NCBI GenBank assembly: GCA_964408125.1
Contig: CAYOYC010000006.1
Span: 1-33,746, forward strand
From: CABMGO01 sp964408125
Lineage (GTDB): Archaea; Nanobdellota; Nanobdellia; Pacearchaeales; GW2011-AR1
DNA length: 33,746 bases
Direction of reading: 5' to 3'
The notes under the pieces: generated by a model
Told to the model about the DNA's origin: nothing
Databases searched by the model: none
Seen by the model: only the letters and a program-made list of their open reading frames with translations
Position numbers and translations under genes: made by a program
Part shown: positions 7,946 through 15,758 of the stretch, piece after piece
Layout: the number at the start of each line of letters is the position of its first letter
Position numbering within the stretch: position 1 is the first letter of the stretch

Positions 7946-8099
7946 CGCCCCCACCGGGATTCGAACCCGGGTTTATGCCTTTTTCCACAAAAATTCGTAT
8001 GGATTTACAGTTGCTCTTAAAGAGCTAGAGTTTACAGTTTCAGCAACTTAAACTCGCTGTGTGAGAAGGCATTGTCCTTGGCCTCTAGACTATAGGGGC
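7946..8099 (-). tRNA. tRNA-Glu(CUC) with 81-nt intron
   Basis: The 5' exon (8099-8062) and 3' exon (7980-7946) form a complete cloverleaf: acceptor GCCCCTA/TGGGGGC with a G-U pair, D arm, anticodon stem ATGCC/GGCAT, and T arm CCGGG, TTCGAAT, CCCGG. The discriminator is G. The intron (8061-7981) is at 37/38; loop TTCT pairs with intron GGAA and 3-base bulges flank the helix, a bulge-helix-bulge. The spliced loop is TTCTCAA, anticodon CUC. The intron has further pairing (GCTCTT/AAGAGC, AGTTGCT/AGCAACT). Its D arm and T arm match those of tRNA-Glu(UUC) at the end of the window. A TATA-like AACTTAAAAAGG lies at 8140-8129. Confidence 0.9.
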
Positions 8100-8167
8100 T
8101 TTCTCTTAAATAAAAATAGTTTTGTCCTTTTTAAGTTTTTAGAATTAGAAAAACCTGGCTCAATAGC

Positions 8168-8177
8168 TTTTTATACA
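8168..8177 (+). promoter_or_regulatory. TATA box of the tgt operon
   Basis: TTTTTATACA is centred about 25 bases before the tgt ATG. The spacing predicts a transcript starting at or very near the ATG. Confidence 0.5.
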
Positions 8178-8196
8178 TTATTTTATATGGTTTATT

Positions 8197-9360
8197 ATGA
8201 AAAATAATTCGTGCTTTAAAATACTGTACAAAGACAAAAAAACAGACGCAAGAGTCGGAGTTATAGCAACAAAGAAAGGAAAAATAGAAACTCCATTTTT
8301 TATGCCAGTTGCAACAAAAACCGCAGTCAAACACATTTCATCTCTAGATCTAAAAGAGATGGGGGCAAAGGCAATAATCTCTAATACGCTAGTCTTACAT
8401 TTGCGTCCAGGAGAAGAGCTAATAAAAAAAATGGGTGGAATTGGAAAATTTATGAACTACGACGGAATAAATGTAACAGATTCTGGAGGATTTCAAATGT
8501 ATTCAAAATCACTTTACCAAAAATCAGAAGAGAGAGGCGTCCACTTCAAAAATCCATATGACGGAAGAACAGTTTTTATTACGCCAGAAAAAGACATGAA
8601 AATTCAAATTGATTTAGGTTCTGAAATTGCAATGTGCTTAGATACAATGCCATTAATGGATCACTCTAAAGATCAAATTGCTTTGGCGGTAGAAAGAACA
8701 ACCACATGGGCAAAAAGATGCAAAGAAGAACACGATAAATTACAAAAAAAACTTCCTAAAAACAAAAGACAGCTTCTATGGGGAATAACGCAAGGAGGAA
8801 TTCATACAGACCTGAGAGAAAAATCCGCTACAGAATTAAAGGAAATTGATTTTGATGGTTATTCTATTGGTGGGCTAGCTCTAGGAGAGACGTTAGAAGA
8901 AGAAATGAAGATGGTCAAGATTCATAAAAAAATTATAGGAGAAAACAAGCCCTGCTATTTAATGGGAGCCGGTAACCCTATAGAACTATTAAATGCAATT
9001 TCTTTGGGGGTGGATATGTTTGATTCTCGTTTCCCAACCCAAAATGCAAGACGCGGAACAATTTTTACTAGTAATGGTAAATTAAGAATAACTAGAAAAA
9101 AATATAGTTTAGACAAAAAACCTTTAGACGAAAACTGTGATTGTTTTGTTTGTAAAACATATTCTCGTGCTTATATAAAATATCAATTAATGCAAGAAGA
9201 AGCGGTGGGTTATAGACTTGCAACTTTTCATAATTTATATTATCTTCAAGATTTAATGAAAAAAGCAAGAGATGCAATAAAAAAAGGTAAATTTGAAGAA
9301 TTTAGAGGTAAAGTTGTAAAAATATATAAAAAGGCGGACGTAGACGTTAAATCAAAATGA
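8197..9360 (+). CDS. tgt: tRNA-guanine transglycosylase, bacterial type
   Basis: Exchanges guanine for a deazaguanine base in tRNA. Residues 94-100 are TDSGGFQ, 196-201 GITQGG, 225-231 GGLALGE, and GVDMFD at 271-276 contains the catalytic aspartate. The zinc site is complete: C314, C316, C319 and H345, a CxCxxC-x25-H pattern. Length (387) and motifs match bacterial TGT, which acts at position 34 of tRNAs with GUN anticodons. Archaeal TGT is longer, has a TDSGTFQ motif and a C-terminal PUA region and acts at position 15; none of that is present. SNTLVLHLRPG departs from the usual NTYHL, so base specificity may differ. It overlaps the next gene by four bases (ATGA). Confidence 0.92.
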   Translation: MKNNSCFKILYKDKKTDARVGVIATKKGKIETPFFMPVATKTAVKHISSLDLKEMGAKAIISNTLVLHLRPGEELIKKMGGIGKFMNYDGINVTDSGGFQMYSKSLYQKSEERGVHFKNPYDGRTVFITPEKDMKIQIDLGSEIAMCLDTMPLMDHSKDQIALAVERTTTWAKRCKEEHDKLQKKLPKNKRQLLWGITQGGIHTDLREKSATELKEIDFDGYSIGGLALGETLEEEMKMVKIHKKIIGENKPCYLMGAGNPIELLNAISLGVDMFDSRFPTQNARRGTIFTSNGKLRITRKKYSLDKKPLDENCDCFVCKTYSRAYIKYQLMQEEAVGYRLATFHNLYYLQDLMKKARDAIKKGKFEEFRGKVVKIYKKADVDVKSK

Positions 9361-9803
9361 AACTAAAACTAAAAGTATTCAGGCAAACCAAAGAGGGATA
9401 TTGTGGACCAGATTCGATTAAGACGGTCCTAGATTATTATGGGCTTAATAAATCTGAAAGAGAAATCGCCAAAGCTGTCTGTGTAACAAAAAAAGAAGGA
9501 TGTACTCCACAGCAGATAATTAGTGGAATGAAGAAATTTGGACTAAATGCATATTATAAAAAAGATTCCACGCTTAAACAAATTAAAGATTTACTTAAAA
9601 AAAATATACCACCTATGATATATTGGGGGAGACATGGAGAAGGGCATTATTCTGTTATAACCGGAATCGGGAAGAATAATGTTTGGATTGCGGATCCAGA
9701 AAATAAAAAAGTTATAAATTTAAAAATGAAGTATTTTTTAAGAAGATGGATAGATGTTGAGAAGTCTAAAGACAAAAGAGAAATAATAGTTATAGAGCAC
9801 TAG
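9357..9803 (+). CDS. C39-like papain-fold peptidase
   Basis: A 148-residue single-domain protein with the C39 peptidase pattern: QTKEGYCGPDSIKTVLDYYG with Cys16, GEGHYSVITGI with His97, and WIADPENKK with Asp113, giving a plausible Cys-His-Asp triad. C39 peptidases cut double-glycine leader peptides, usually as part of an ABC exporter, but no transporter is fused or adjacent. No signal peptide is visible, so it should be cytosolic. It is translationally coupled to tgt by an ATGA overlap. Its last seven bases, including the stop codon, lie inside the acceptor stem of the downstream tRNA-Gly, so processing of that tRNA would cut at the very end of this mRNA. Confidence 0.8.
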   Translation: MKLKLKVFRQTKEGYCGPDSIKTVLDYYGLNKSEREIAKAVCVTKKEGCTPQQIISGMKKFGLNAYYKKDSTLKQIKDLLKKNIPPMIYWGRHGEGHYSVITGIGKNNVWIADPENKKVINLKMKYFLRRWIDVEKSKDKREIIVIEH

Positions 9804-9868
9804 TAGTACAGGAGTCAGTATAATGCCTTCCCAAGGCGTTGACCTGGGTGCGAATCCCAGCTGGTGCA
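9797..9868 (+). tRNA. Atypical tRNA-Gly(CCC)
   Basis: The acceptor arms GCACTAG/CTGGTGC pair (two G-U or T-G contacts allowed) and A73 follows. The anticodon stem ATGCC/GGCGT encloses TTCCCAA, so the anticodon is CCC. The T stem CTGGG/CCCAG is intact, but the loop is TGCGAAT where TTCGAAT is expected: position 55, normally pseudouridine, is G. The D loop (AGGAGTCA) has no GG at the usual distance from A14. Both changes would disturb the D-loop/T-loop contacts G18-U55 and G19-C56. The 5' end overlaps the stop codon of the upstream gene. It may be a working tRNA with weak elbow contacts, a specialised tRNA, or a decaying copy. Confidence 0.82.
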
Positions 9869-9880
9869 TTTAAACAAGAT

Positions 9881-9901
9881 TTAGAGCCGGATCTAATTTT
9901 C
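9881..9901 (+). terminator. Possible terminator after tRNA-Gly
   Basis: A short stem TTAGA/TCTAA with a GCCGGA loop is followed by TTTTC, just past the tRNA 3' end. Archaeal termination mainly needs the T-run, so the hairpin may be incidental. Confidence 0.35.
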
Positions 9902-9913
9902 TTAAACCGCATA

Positions 9914-10348
9914 TTAAATTAATTTCTCCGCCTCTTCTATTTCTTCTTGCGTAAAGTTCTCTAGTGTAATCCTATACAATATCTCGTCTTCAAAATTTAT
10001 ATGCGTTCTTATTTTTCCCAGAATAACCCTTCCGCTACCCTCTAGGGTTTCTTTAATTTTTTCTTCACTACCAGAATTCATAGCGTTAATTAGAGCTTCC
10101 TTGAGGGGCTTAAGTTCACCGTGTTCAAATATCATTTTTTCAACTGGGATTATTATTTTCTCGTGTTTTAAAATAAGAAATATTTTTTCCTCTTTCCTCT
10201 CATGCTCATTCCAGAAATCGTGTAGTTTTTTATACACATGAATCAAGTTTGGATAATTTATTTCTTCTGAATTAATGATGGTTTCTAGTTCTATCAATTC
10301 TCTTTCTACTTGTTCATGTTCCTGCTTTAATTTTTTAATAAAGTCCAT
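9914..10348 (-). CDS. Hemerythrin HHE domain protein
   Basis: A four-helix-bundle protein of 144 residues with the di-iron ligands of hemerythrin domains: His11 (KQEHEQV), His49 and Glu53 (WNEHERKEE), His76 (FEHGELKPL), His116 and Glu120/Asp121 (RTHINFEDEIL). Such domains bind O2, NO or iron. No fused domain is present. With superoxide reductase and rubrerythrin elsewhere in the window it suggests handling of oxygen or reactive species in a cell that mostly avoids oxygen. It is divergent from leuS; a TATA element (AAATATTTATAC) lies about 25 bases before its ATG. Confidence 0.85.
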   Translation of the reverse strand: MDFIKKLKQEHEQVERELIELETIINSEEINYPNLIHVYKKLHDFWNEHERKEEKIFLILKHEKIIIPVEKMIFEHGELKPLKEALINAMNSGSEEKIKETLEGSGRVILGKIRTHINFEDEILYRITLENFTQEEIEEAEKLI

Positions 10349-10432
10349 TATAACAGATAGGCAAAGAAGTATAAATATTTATCTAACTACTGAGCAATTA
10401 AGCTTAAAAATACCTATTGTTTATAGATATTT
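10349..10432. promoter_or_regulatory. Divergent promoter region, hemerythrin / leuS
   Basis: On the minus strand AAATATTTATAC (about 10380-10368) serves the hemerythrin gene. On the plus strand GCTTAAAAATACC (about 10402-10414) lies roughly 25 bases before leuS. Both point to short or absent leaders. Confidence 0.4.
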
Positions 10433-13336
10433 ATGGAAGAGCGTATAGATTTTGCAAAGATAGAAAAGAAATGGCAAGAGAAGTGGGAAAAGGCGAAGTT
10501 ATTTGAGGCCTCCGAAGATTCAAAGAAGAAAAAGTTTTATGTGTTAGAAATGTTTCCATACCCATCCGCAACCGGGTTGCATATGGGGCATGCATTCAAT
10601 TTTACCATAGGAGATGTTTTTGCTAGATTCAAAAAGATGCAAGGGTTTAATGTAATGCACCCAATGGGGTTTGACTCCTTGGGGTTGCCAGCAGAAAATT
10701 CGGCTATAAAGGTAAAGCAACATCCGGAGGAATATACCAATAACTCTATTAAGAATTTTATAAAACAGCAGAATAAATTAGGAATTACTTATGATTGGAC
10801 TCGAGTTTTGAACACCGCAGACCCTGAATATTATCGTTGGGACCAATGGATTTTCTTGAAGATGTTTGAGAAAGGGTTGGTTTATCAAAAAGAAGCTCCA
10901 GTAAATTGGTGTAATGAATGTAATACTATTTTAGCAAATGAGCAGGTTCAGGGGGGGAAATGTTGGAGGCATGAAGATACCGAAGTTGAAATAAAACAAA
11001 TGAATCAGTGGTATTTGAAGATTACAGATTATGCTGACAGATTATTGGAGGGGCATAAAAAATTAAATTGGCCTGAAAAAACAATTGCCATGCAAAAGAA
11101 TTGGATTGGAAAATCTTATGGAACTGAAATTGACTTTGAAATTAATGGGAAAATCTGGCCAGTCTTCACAACTCGTCCAGATACTATTTTTGGTGTAACC
11201 TTTATGGTTGTTTCTGCGCAGCATAAAAATTTAATGGATTTGGCTACAAAGGAACAAAAACCAGAAGTTGAAAAATTCTTAAAAAAATTAACATCTGTTT
11301 CAGAAAAAGAATTAGCAGACATGGAGAAAGAGGGAGTTTTTACAGGGAGTTATGCAATTAACCCAGCAACAGGAGAAAAAGTTCCAGTTTACGCTGGCAA
11401 TTTTGTCGTCGCTGATTATGGCGCAGGAATGGTAATGGCTGTGCCCGCACACGACCAAAGAGATTTTGAATTTGCTAAGAAGTATAATATTACAATAAAA
11501 GAAGTAATTATCCCTAATCTTGGTAACTCAGATTTAAAGGCAGTCAAGGGAATGCTGGAAATGATTAAGGAGGTATATTCAGAATTTGAGAAGAAAAAGG
11601 TTAAAATTTGGTTCAATGGAACTTTCGGAGTAATAGGCCATTATAAGAAAGTTTTTACAACCCCCAGAGATATAGATTGCGGAGTTTTAGAAGGAGATTT
11701 TGAAAATTCTAAGAAAATATTGGTGAACCTGGGTTATAAAAAAATGACAGATAAAGATAACGGGCAGTTTAGGGTTTCGATTTTTGAGAAGAATGGAGTC
11801 ATCCTAGAAATTGGAACATTTAGCAAAGATTTAGGGAATGAAAAAACGAATATTTCCGGCATAGAATACCGAATCCCAGATGGGAAATGGCTTGCAGAAT
11901 GTTATAGAATTACTTCAAAAAAAGATAGACGGGCAGAAATGAATGATGCAGAAAGAGCATTTTATTTGGAAATAATCTCTAATAGTTTAAAAGAAGCCTA
12001 TACGGGCGATGGTGAATTAATAAACTCAAAAGAGTTTAATGGAATTTCAAACGAAGAAGCAAAAAACAAGATATCTGATTGGTTAATTTCTAAGAAATTG
12101 GCCAGAAAAACTGTTAATTATAAATTAAGAGATTGGTCTGTTGCGAGGCAAAGATATTGGGGAACGCCGATTCCATTAATACACTGTGAGAAATGTGGAA
12201 TAGTCCCAGTCCCAGAAAAAGAATTACCAGTAAAATTACCAAAAGAAGTAAAGTTTGGTGCTGGAAATCCATTGTTAACAAATGAAAAGTGGTTGAATGT
12301 AAAATGCCCAAAGTGTTCTGGCAAAGCGAGAAGAGAGGCAAACACAATGGACACATTTGTAAATTCTTCATGGTATTTTTTAAGATATTGTGATCCGCAC
12401 AATGACAAAGAAATATTTAGTGAGGGAAAGGTGAAACACTGGATGCCTATTGATTTATATATTGGCGGAGCAGAACATGCGTGCATGCATTTAATTTACT
12501 GCAGATTTTATACAATGTTTTTACACGATTTAGGATTAATAGATTTTGGAGAACCAGCACCTAGATTATTTCATCAGGGAATGATTAATGGAACAGATGG
12601 AGAAAAAATGTCTAAATCTAAGGGGAATGGAGTTGAACCATTGGAAACCATTGCAAAATATGGAGTAGATGCAACTCGATTCTTCTTGCTATCTGAAGCC
12701 TCTCCCGATAAGGGTTTTAATTGGAGCGATAGTGGCATACAGGGATCTGTGAGAATTATAAATAAAATATGGAAAATAGCACAAGAAGTAAAATTCGGAA
12801 AAGATTCTGAGGAAATATCTGCGAATCTTAATAAAACTATAAAAAACGTATCTGAGCAGATTGAAAATTTAGACTATAGAAAATCCACCATTGAATTAAG
12901 AGCACTATTTGATTCAATATTAAAAAACGGTGAAGTATCTAAGGATAGTTTTGAAAAAGCTCTGAAGTTATTATCCCCGTTCTGTCCGCATATAGCCGAA
13001 GAGCTTTGGGAAAAGATCGGCAATAAGGGATTTATCTCAACTGCCGAGTGGCCAAGGTATGATGGGGTTAAAAAATCTGCTAAAAAAGAAGACATCAACA
13101 ATAAAATAATTGAAAATATAAAGCAAACAGTTGAAAAAATAATTTCAAATCAAAAAGTCAATAAAATTTATTTATATGTAATGCCATTTGAAATTAATCA
13201 AATTGATAAAAATAAAATAGAGAAGGTTTTTGGGAAAGAAACACAAATATTTGCAGTAAACGATCCGGAAAAATACGATCCCGAAAATAGGTCAAAAAAA
13301 GCTGTCCCCGGGAAACCAGGAGTTTTCGCCGAATGA
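10433..13336 (+). CDS. leuS: Leucyl-tRNA synthetase with nucleotidyltransferase-like insertion
   Basis: Charges tRNA-Leu. HMGH is at 50-53, with the bacterial-type context MGFDSLGLPAENSAIK after it, and KMSKS at 725-729. The CP1 editing domain has TTRPDTIFGV (246-255) and YGAGMVMAVPAHDQRDFEFA (329-348). Zinc-ribbon pairs CNEC (160-163) and CPKC (625-628) are present. About 160 residues (roughly 361-520) sit between VIIPN and EAYTGDGELINS, where bacterial enzymes have a short link. This insert reads like a nucleotidyltransferase fold: VKIWFNGTFG, then PRDIDCG (Asp413, Asp415), then VILEIGTF (Glu459). The C-terminal tail (DPENRSKKAVPGKPGVFAE) looks more archaeal. The fold of the insert is inferred from motif pattern only. 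Confidence 0.95.
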   Translation: MEERIDFAKIEKKWQEKWEKAKLFEASEDSKKKKFYVLEMFPYPSATGLHMGHAFNFTIGDVFARFKKMQGFNVMHPMGFDSLGLPAENSAIKVKQHPEEYTNNSIKNFIKQQNKLGITYDWTRVLNTADPEYYRWDQWIFLKMFEKGLVYQKEAPVNWCNECNTILANEQVQGGKCWRHEDTEVEIKQMNQWYLKITDYADRLLEGHKKLNWPEKTIAMQKNWIGKSYGTEIDFEINGKIWPVFTTRPDTIFGVTFMVVSAQHKNLMDLATKEQKPEVEKFLKKLTSVSEKELADMEKEGVFTGSYAINPATGEKVPVYAGNFVVADYGAGMVMAVPAHDQRDFEFAKKYNITIKEVIIPNLGNSDLKAVKGMLEMIKEVYSEFEKKKVKIWFNGTFGVIGHYKKVFTTPRDIDCGVLEGDFENSKKILVNLGYKKMTDKDNGQFRVSIFEKNGVILEIGTFSKDLGNEKTNISGIEYRIPDGKWLAECYRITSKKDRRAEMNDAERAFYLEIISNSLKEAYTGDGELINSKEFNGISNEEAKNKISDWLISKKLARKTVNYKLRDWSVARQRYWGTPIPLIHCEKCGIVPVPEKELPVKLPKEVKFGAGNPLLTNEKWLNVKCPKCSGKARREANTMDTFVNSSWYFLRYCDPHNDKEIFSEGKVKHWMPIDLYIGGAEHACMHLIYCRFYTMFLHDLGLIDFGEPAPRLFHQGMINGTDGEKMSKSKGNGVEPLETIAKYGVDATRFFLLSEASPDKGFNWSDSGIQGSVRIINKIWKIAQEVKFGKDSEEISANLNKTIKNVSEQIENLDYRKSTIELRALFDSILKNGEVSKDSFEKALKLLSPFCPHIAEELWEKIGNKGFISTAEWPRYDGVKKSAKKEDINNKIIENIKQTVEKIISNQKVNKIYLYVMPFEINQIDKNKIEKVFGKETQIFAVNDPEKYDPENRSKKAVPGKPGVFAE

Positions 13337-13368
13337 ACCTATATAAAATAACCACTCACCAAGATTTA

Positions 13369-13394
13369 GAGTATTTCGAAATACTTAAATACTC
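13369..13394. promoter_or_regulatory. Perfect 16-bp palindrome with third arm
   Basis: AGTATTTCGAAATACT (13370-13385) is a perfect palindrome. AAATACTC (13387-13394) repeats the right arm, so GAGTATTT at 13369-13376 can pair with either copy. It lies just upstream of the TATA box (TTATATAAAA, about 13399-13408) of the next gene, where a regulator could bind, and just after leuS, where it could act as an RNA hairpin. Confidence 0.4.
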
Positions 13395-13421
13395 AGAATT
13401 ATATAAAAATACAGGTGTCAA

Positions 13422-13913
13422 ATGCAATTAAGTTTATTCAAAAAACCAAAGCGAAAAGAATTTTGCGAAATGACGAAGCCAGAAAAGAAAAATTTCTTAG
13501 CTAATGATCTTATAGAAAGAATGATTCATGTCGAACAGAGAGTGCGTGGTTCTATGGGAGAAGGAGTTGTCCCTTATTATCATACAAATTATTTTAAAGA
13601 ATTAAGGAACGAAGAAAAGAAGAAATTTGTATCGTATTTAAAATCAAAAGAAGTTAAAAGAAAGTGGAAATTTTTACCGTGGGTAATTATTATAGGATTT
13701 GGCGTTTTTTCAGGATTTAGATTAACAGGTAATGCGATTGCGGGACAAAGTAATGTGTCTATTCTTGATATTTCATTAGTTTCTGCTATTATCCTAATTG
13801 CTGTTTTTTATGCTTTCCACGTTGCAAATGAAAAAAAGAGATGGAAGAAAGTGGAAGGACATTTTGACGTGATCGAAGGTATTCTAAGAAAGAGAAGACT
13901 TAATAAAAAGTAA
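13422..13913 (+). CDS. Two-helix membrane protein, unknown function
   Basis: A 163-residue protein that I do not recognise. The N-terminal 80 residues are soluble and basic. Two membrane helices follow, at about 84-102 (FLPWVIIIGFGVFSGF) and 113-131 (ISLVSAIILIAVFYAF), joined by a short loop carrying LTGNAIAGQSN. The C-terminal 30 residues are strongly basic. Both ends should be cytoplasmic, leaving the small TGNAIAG loop outside. A TATA box (TTATATAAAA) and a palindrome lie upstream. It stands alone between leuS and the convergent alaS. Confidence 0.6.
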   Translation: MQLSLFKKPKRKEFCEMTKPEKKNFLANDLIERMIHVEQRVRGSMGEGVVPYYHTNYFKELRNEEKKKFVSYLKSKEVKRKWKFLPWVIIIGFGVFSGFRLTGNAIAGQSNVSILDISLVSAIILIAVFYAFHVANEKKRWKKVEGHFDVIEGILRKRRLNKK

Positions 13914-13957
13914 TCAATAGTTAGAATTGGTCGGTGGTCGATATTATGTTTAATATT

Positions 13958-15727
13958 TTAATCTAATGTTGCCTTTATTCTTCTTATTCCAGCAGAACTG
14001 GATTCTTCCTTTATAATTTTGAATTTTCCCAGTTCGAAAGTATTTTTTATATGCGGGCCCGTACAAATTTCCTTACTAATGGATTTATTTTTTTTATCTA
14101 ATATAGTATAAACAGAAACTATCTCCGGATATTTTGTTCCGAATTCACCCTTTGCGCCTTGTTTTACAGCGTCTTTATATTTCATTTCTTCTCGTTTAAC
14201 TTCTAGTTTTTCTTTTATTTTTTTATTAACCCATTCTTCAATTTCTTCAATTTCTTCAGCTTCTAATTTCCTCGGAAAATTAAAATCGAATCTTACTCTT
14301 TCGGCATTTATATTAGAACCTTTTTGTTTTATATTTTCATCTTTTAAAACAACCCGTAGAGCTTGATTTAATAAGTGTGCTGCCGTATGTAATTTTGTTG
14401 TCGCTTCGCTATTGTCCGACAATCCGGATTTGAAAGTTCCTGCGGAGGATGTTCTCGAAAGTTCTTGATGCTTTCCCAATTCCTTTTCAAATTCAGTTAG
14501 ATTTACCTCTATACTCTTTTCTTTTGCTAACTCTTGTGTCATCTCAATTGGGAAACCATAAGACTGATATAATAAGAAAGCATCCTTGCCGTCTATGTTA
14601 TCTTTGGAGAGTTTTTCAAATTCTTTTAACCCCTTTTCCAAAGTTAAGTTGAAACGTGTTTCTTCTTTTTCTATTTCATCTAGAATTTCTTGTTCTTTAT
14701 ATTTTAAATTCTCATAGTCTGGGTAAATATCAAAAACTTTTATGCAAACTTTTCTTGTAAATTCTCTTAATCCCAACAACCTTCCATGCCTTACTGCTCT
14801 TCTTATTAGTCTCCTTAATACATATCCTCTTTCGGTGTTGCTTGGTAAAACTCCGTCTGAAATTATAAAATAAGAGGCCTTTAGATGATCTGCGATAATT
14901 CTCATAGATTTTTCATTTTCAGAATATTTCTTACCAGAAATCTTTTCAATTTCTTTTATTAATGGTTGCCATATTTCTGTAGCATAGTTATCATTAGTTC
15001 CGTTAACTACTGCCAAAACTCTTTCTAGTCCTCGTCCATTATCTATGTTTTTTTGTTTTGCTTCATAATATTTTCCATCTTTCTCTCTGACATATTGCAT
15101 AAATACATCATTCCAGATTTCTACCCATCGCGTATCTTTAGGATCATAGACCTTAGGTGCGGGAGTATTATTATCTGTCCAATAAAATAACTCAGTATCT
15201 GGTCCACATGGTCCAGTTTCGCCTGCAGGTCCCCACCAGTTATCTTCTTTTGAGAGGAATGCAATTCTATCTTTTGAAATTCCTAGCGATAGCCAAATTT
15301 CTGCAGCTTCTACATCTTTTGGTGCATCTGCGTCTCCAATAAAAACAGTAACTGCAATTCTCTCTTTATCAAATTTTAAAACATCTACAGCAAGCTCAAA
15401 ACTCCATCCAATTGCTTCTTTTTTAAAATAATCTCCAAAGCTCCAGTTTCCAAGCATTTCAAAAAAAGTATGATGACATGTATCTCCGACAGAGTCTATA
15501 TCTCCCGTTCTTATGCATTTCTGAACGTCAACTAATCTTTTTCCAAGAGGATGTGGTTGCCCAAGTAAAAATGGAACTAACGGGTGCATTCCTGCCGTCG
15601 TAAATAAAACCGTTGGATCATTCTCTGGGACTAAACTTGCCGAAGGAATTTCCCTGTGGTCTTTCGACTTAAAAAATTCAATATATTTCTTTATTAACTC
15701 CCGTCTTGTAAGTATCATAAAAATCAT
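13958..15727 (-). CDS. alaS: Alanyl-tRNA synthetase, short bacterial-type form
   Basis: Charges tRNA-Ala and clears mischarged tRNA. The catalytic domain opens with ELIKKYIEFF and PSASLVPENDPTVLFTTAGM, then HHTFFEMLGNWSFGDYF at 85-101, a bacterial-style motif. The editing domain keeps its zinc site: HTAAH at 447-451 and CTGPH at 555-559. The protein stops at 589 residues; common AlaRS is 850-900, so the C-terminal coiled coil and C-Ala/DHHA1 domain are missing. No separate C-Ala gene is in the window. Met4 (15718) may be the true start because the family begins just before LTRREL and a TTAATAAACC element lies about 25 bases upstream of it. Confidence 0.93.
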   Translation of the reverse strand: MIFMILTRRELIKKYIEFFKSKDHREIPSASLVPENDPTVLFTTAGMHPLVPFLLGQPHPLGKRLVDVQKCIRTGDIDSVGDTCHHTFFEMLGNWSFGDYFKKEAIGWSFELAVDVLKFDKERIAVTVFIGDADAPKDVEAAEIWLSLGISKDRIAFLSKEDNWWGPAGETGPCGPDTELFYWTDNNTPAPKVYDPKDTRWVEIWNDVFMQYVREKDGKYYEAKQKNIDNGRGLERVLAVVNGTNDNYATEIWQPLIKEIEKISGKKYSENEKSMRIIADHLKASYFIISDGVLPSNTERGYVLRRLIRRAVRHGRLLGLREFTRKVCIKVFDIYPDYENLKYKEQEILDEIEKEETRFNLTLEKGLKEFEKLSKDNIDGKDAFLLYQSYGFPIEMTQELAKEKSIEVNLTEFEKELGKHQELSRTSSAGTFKSGLSDNSEATTKLHTAAHLLNQALRVVLKDENIKQKGSNINAERVRFDFNFPRKLEAEEIEEIEEWVNKKIKEKLEVKREEMKYKDAVKQGAKGEFGTKYPEIVSVYTILDKKNKSISKEICTGPHIKNTFELGKFKIIKEESSSAGIRRIKATLD

Positions 15728-15758
15728 TACTAATCTAGGTTTATTAAGATTTCTAGAT

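Noticed and set aside
7981..8061. A C/D-box guide RNA inside the tRNA-Glu intron
   Set aside because: The intron is long enough and pairs with itself, but there is no C box, and only one CTGA-like D box.
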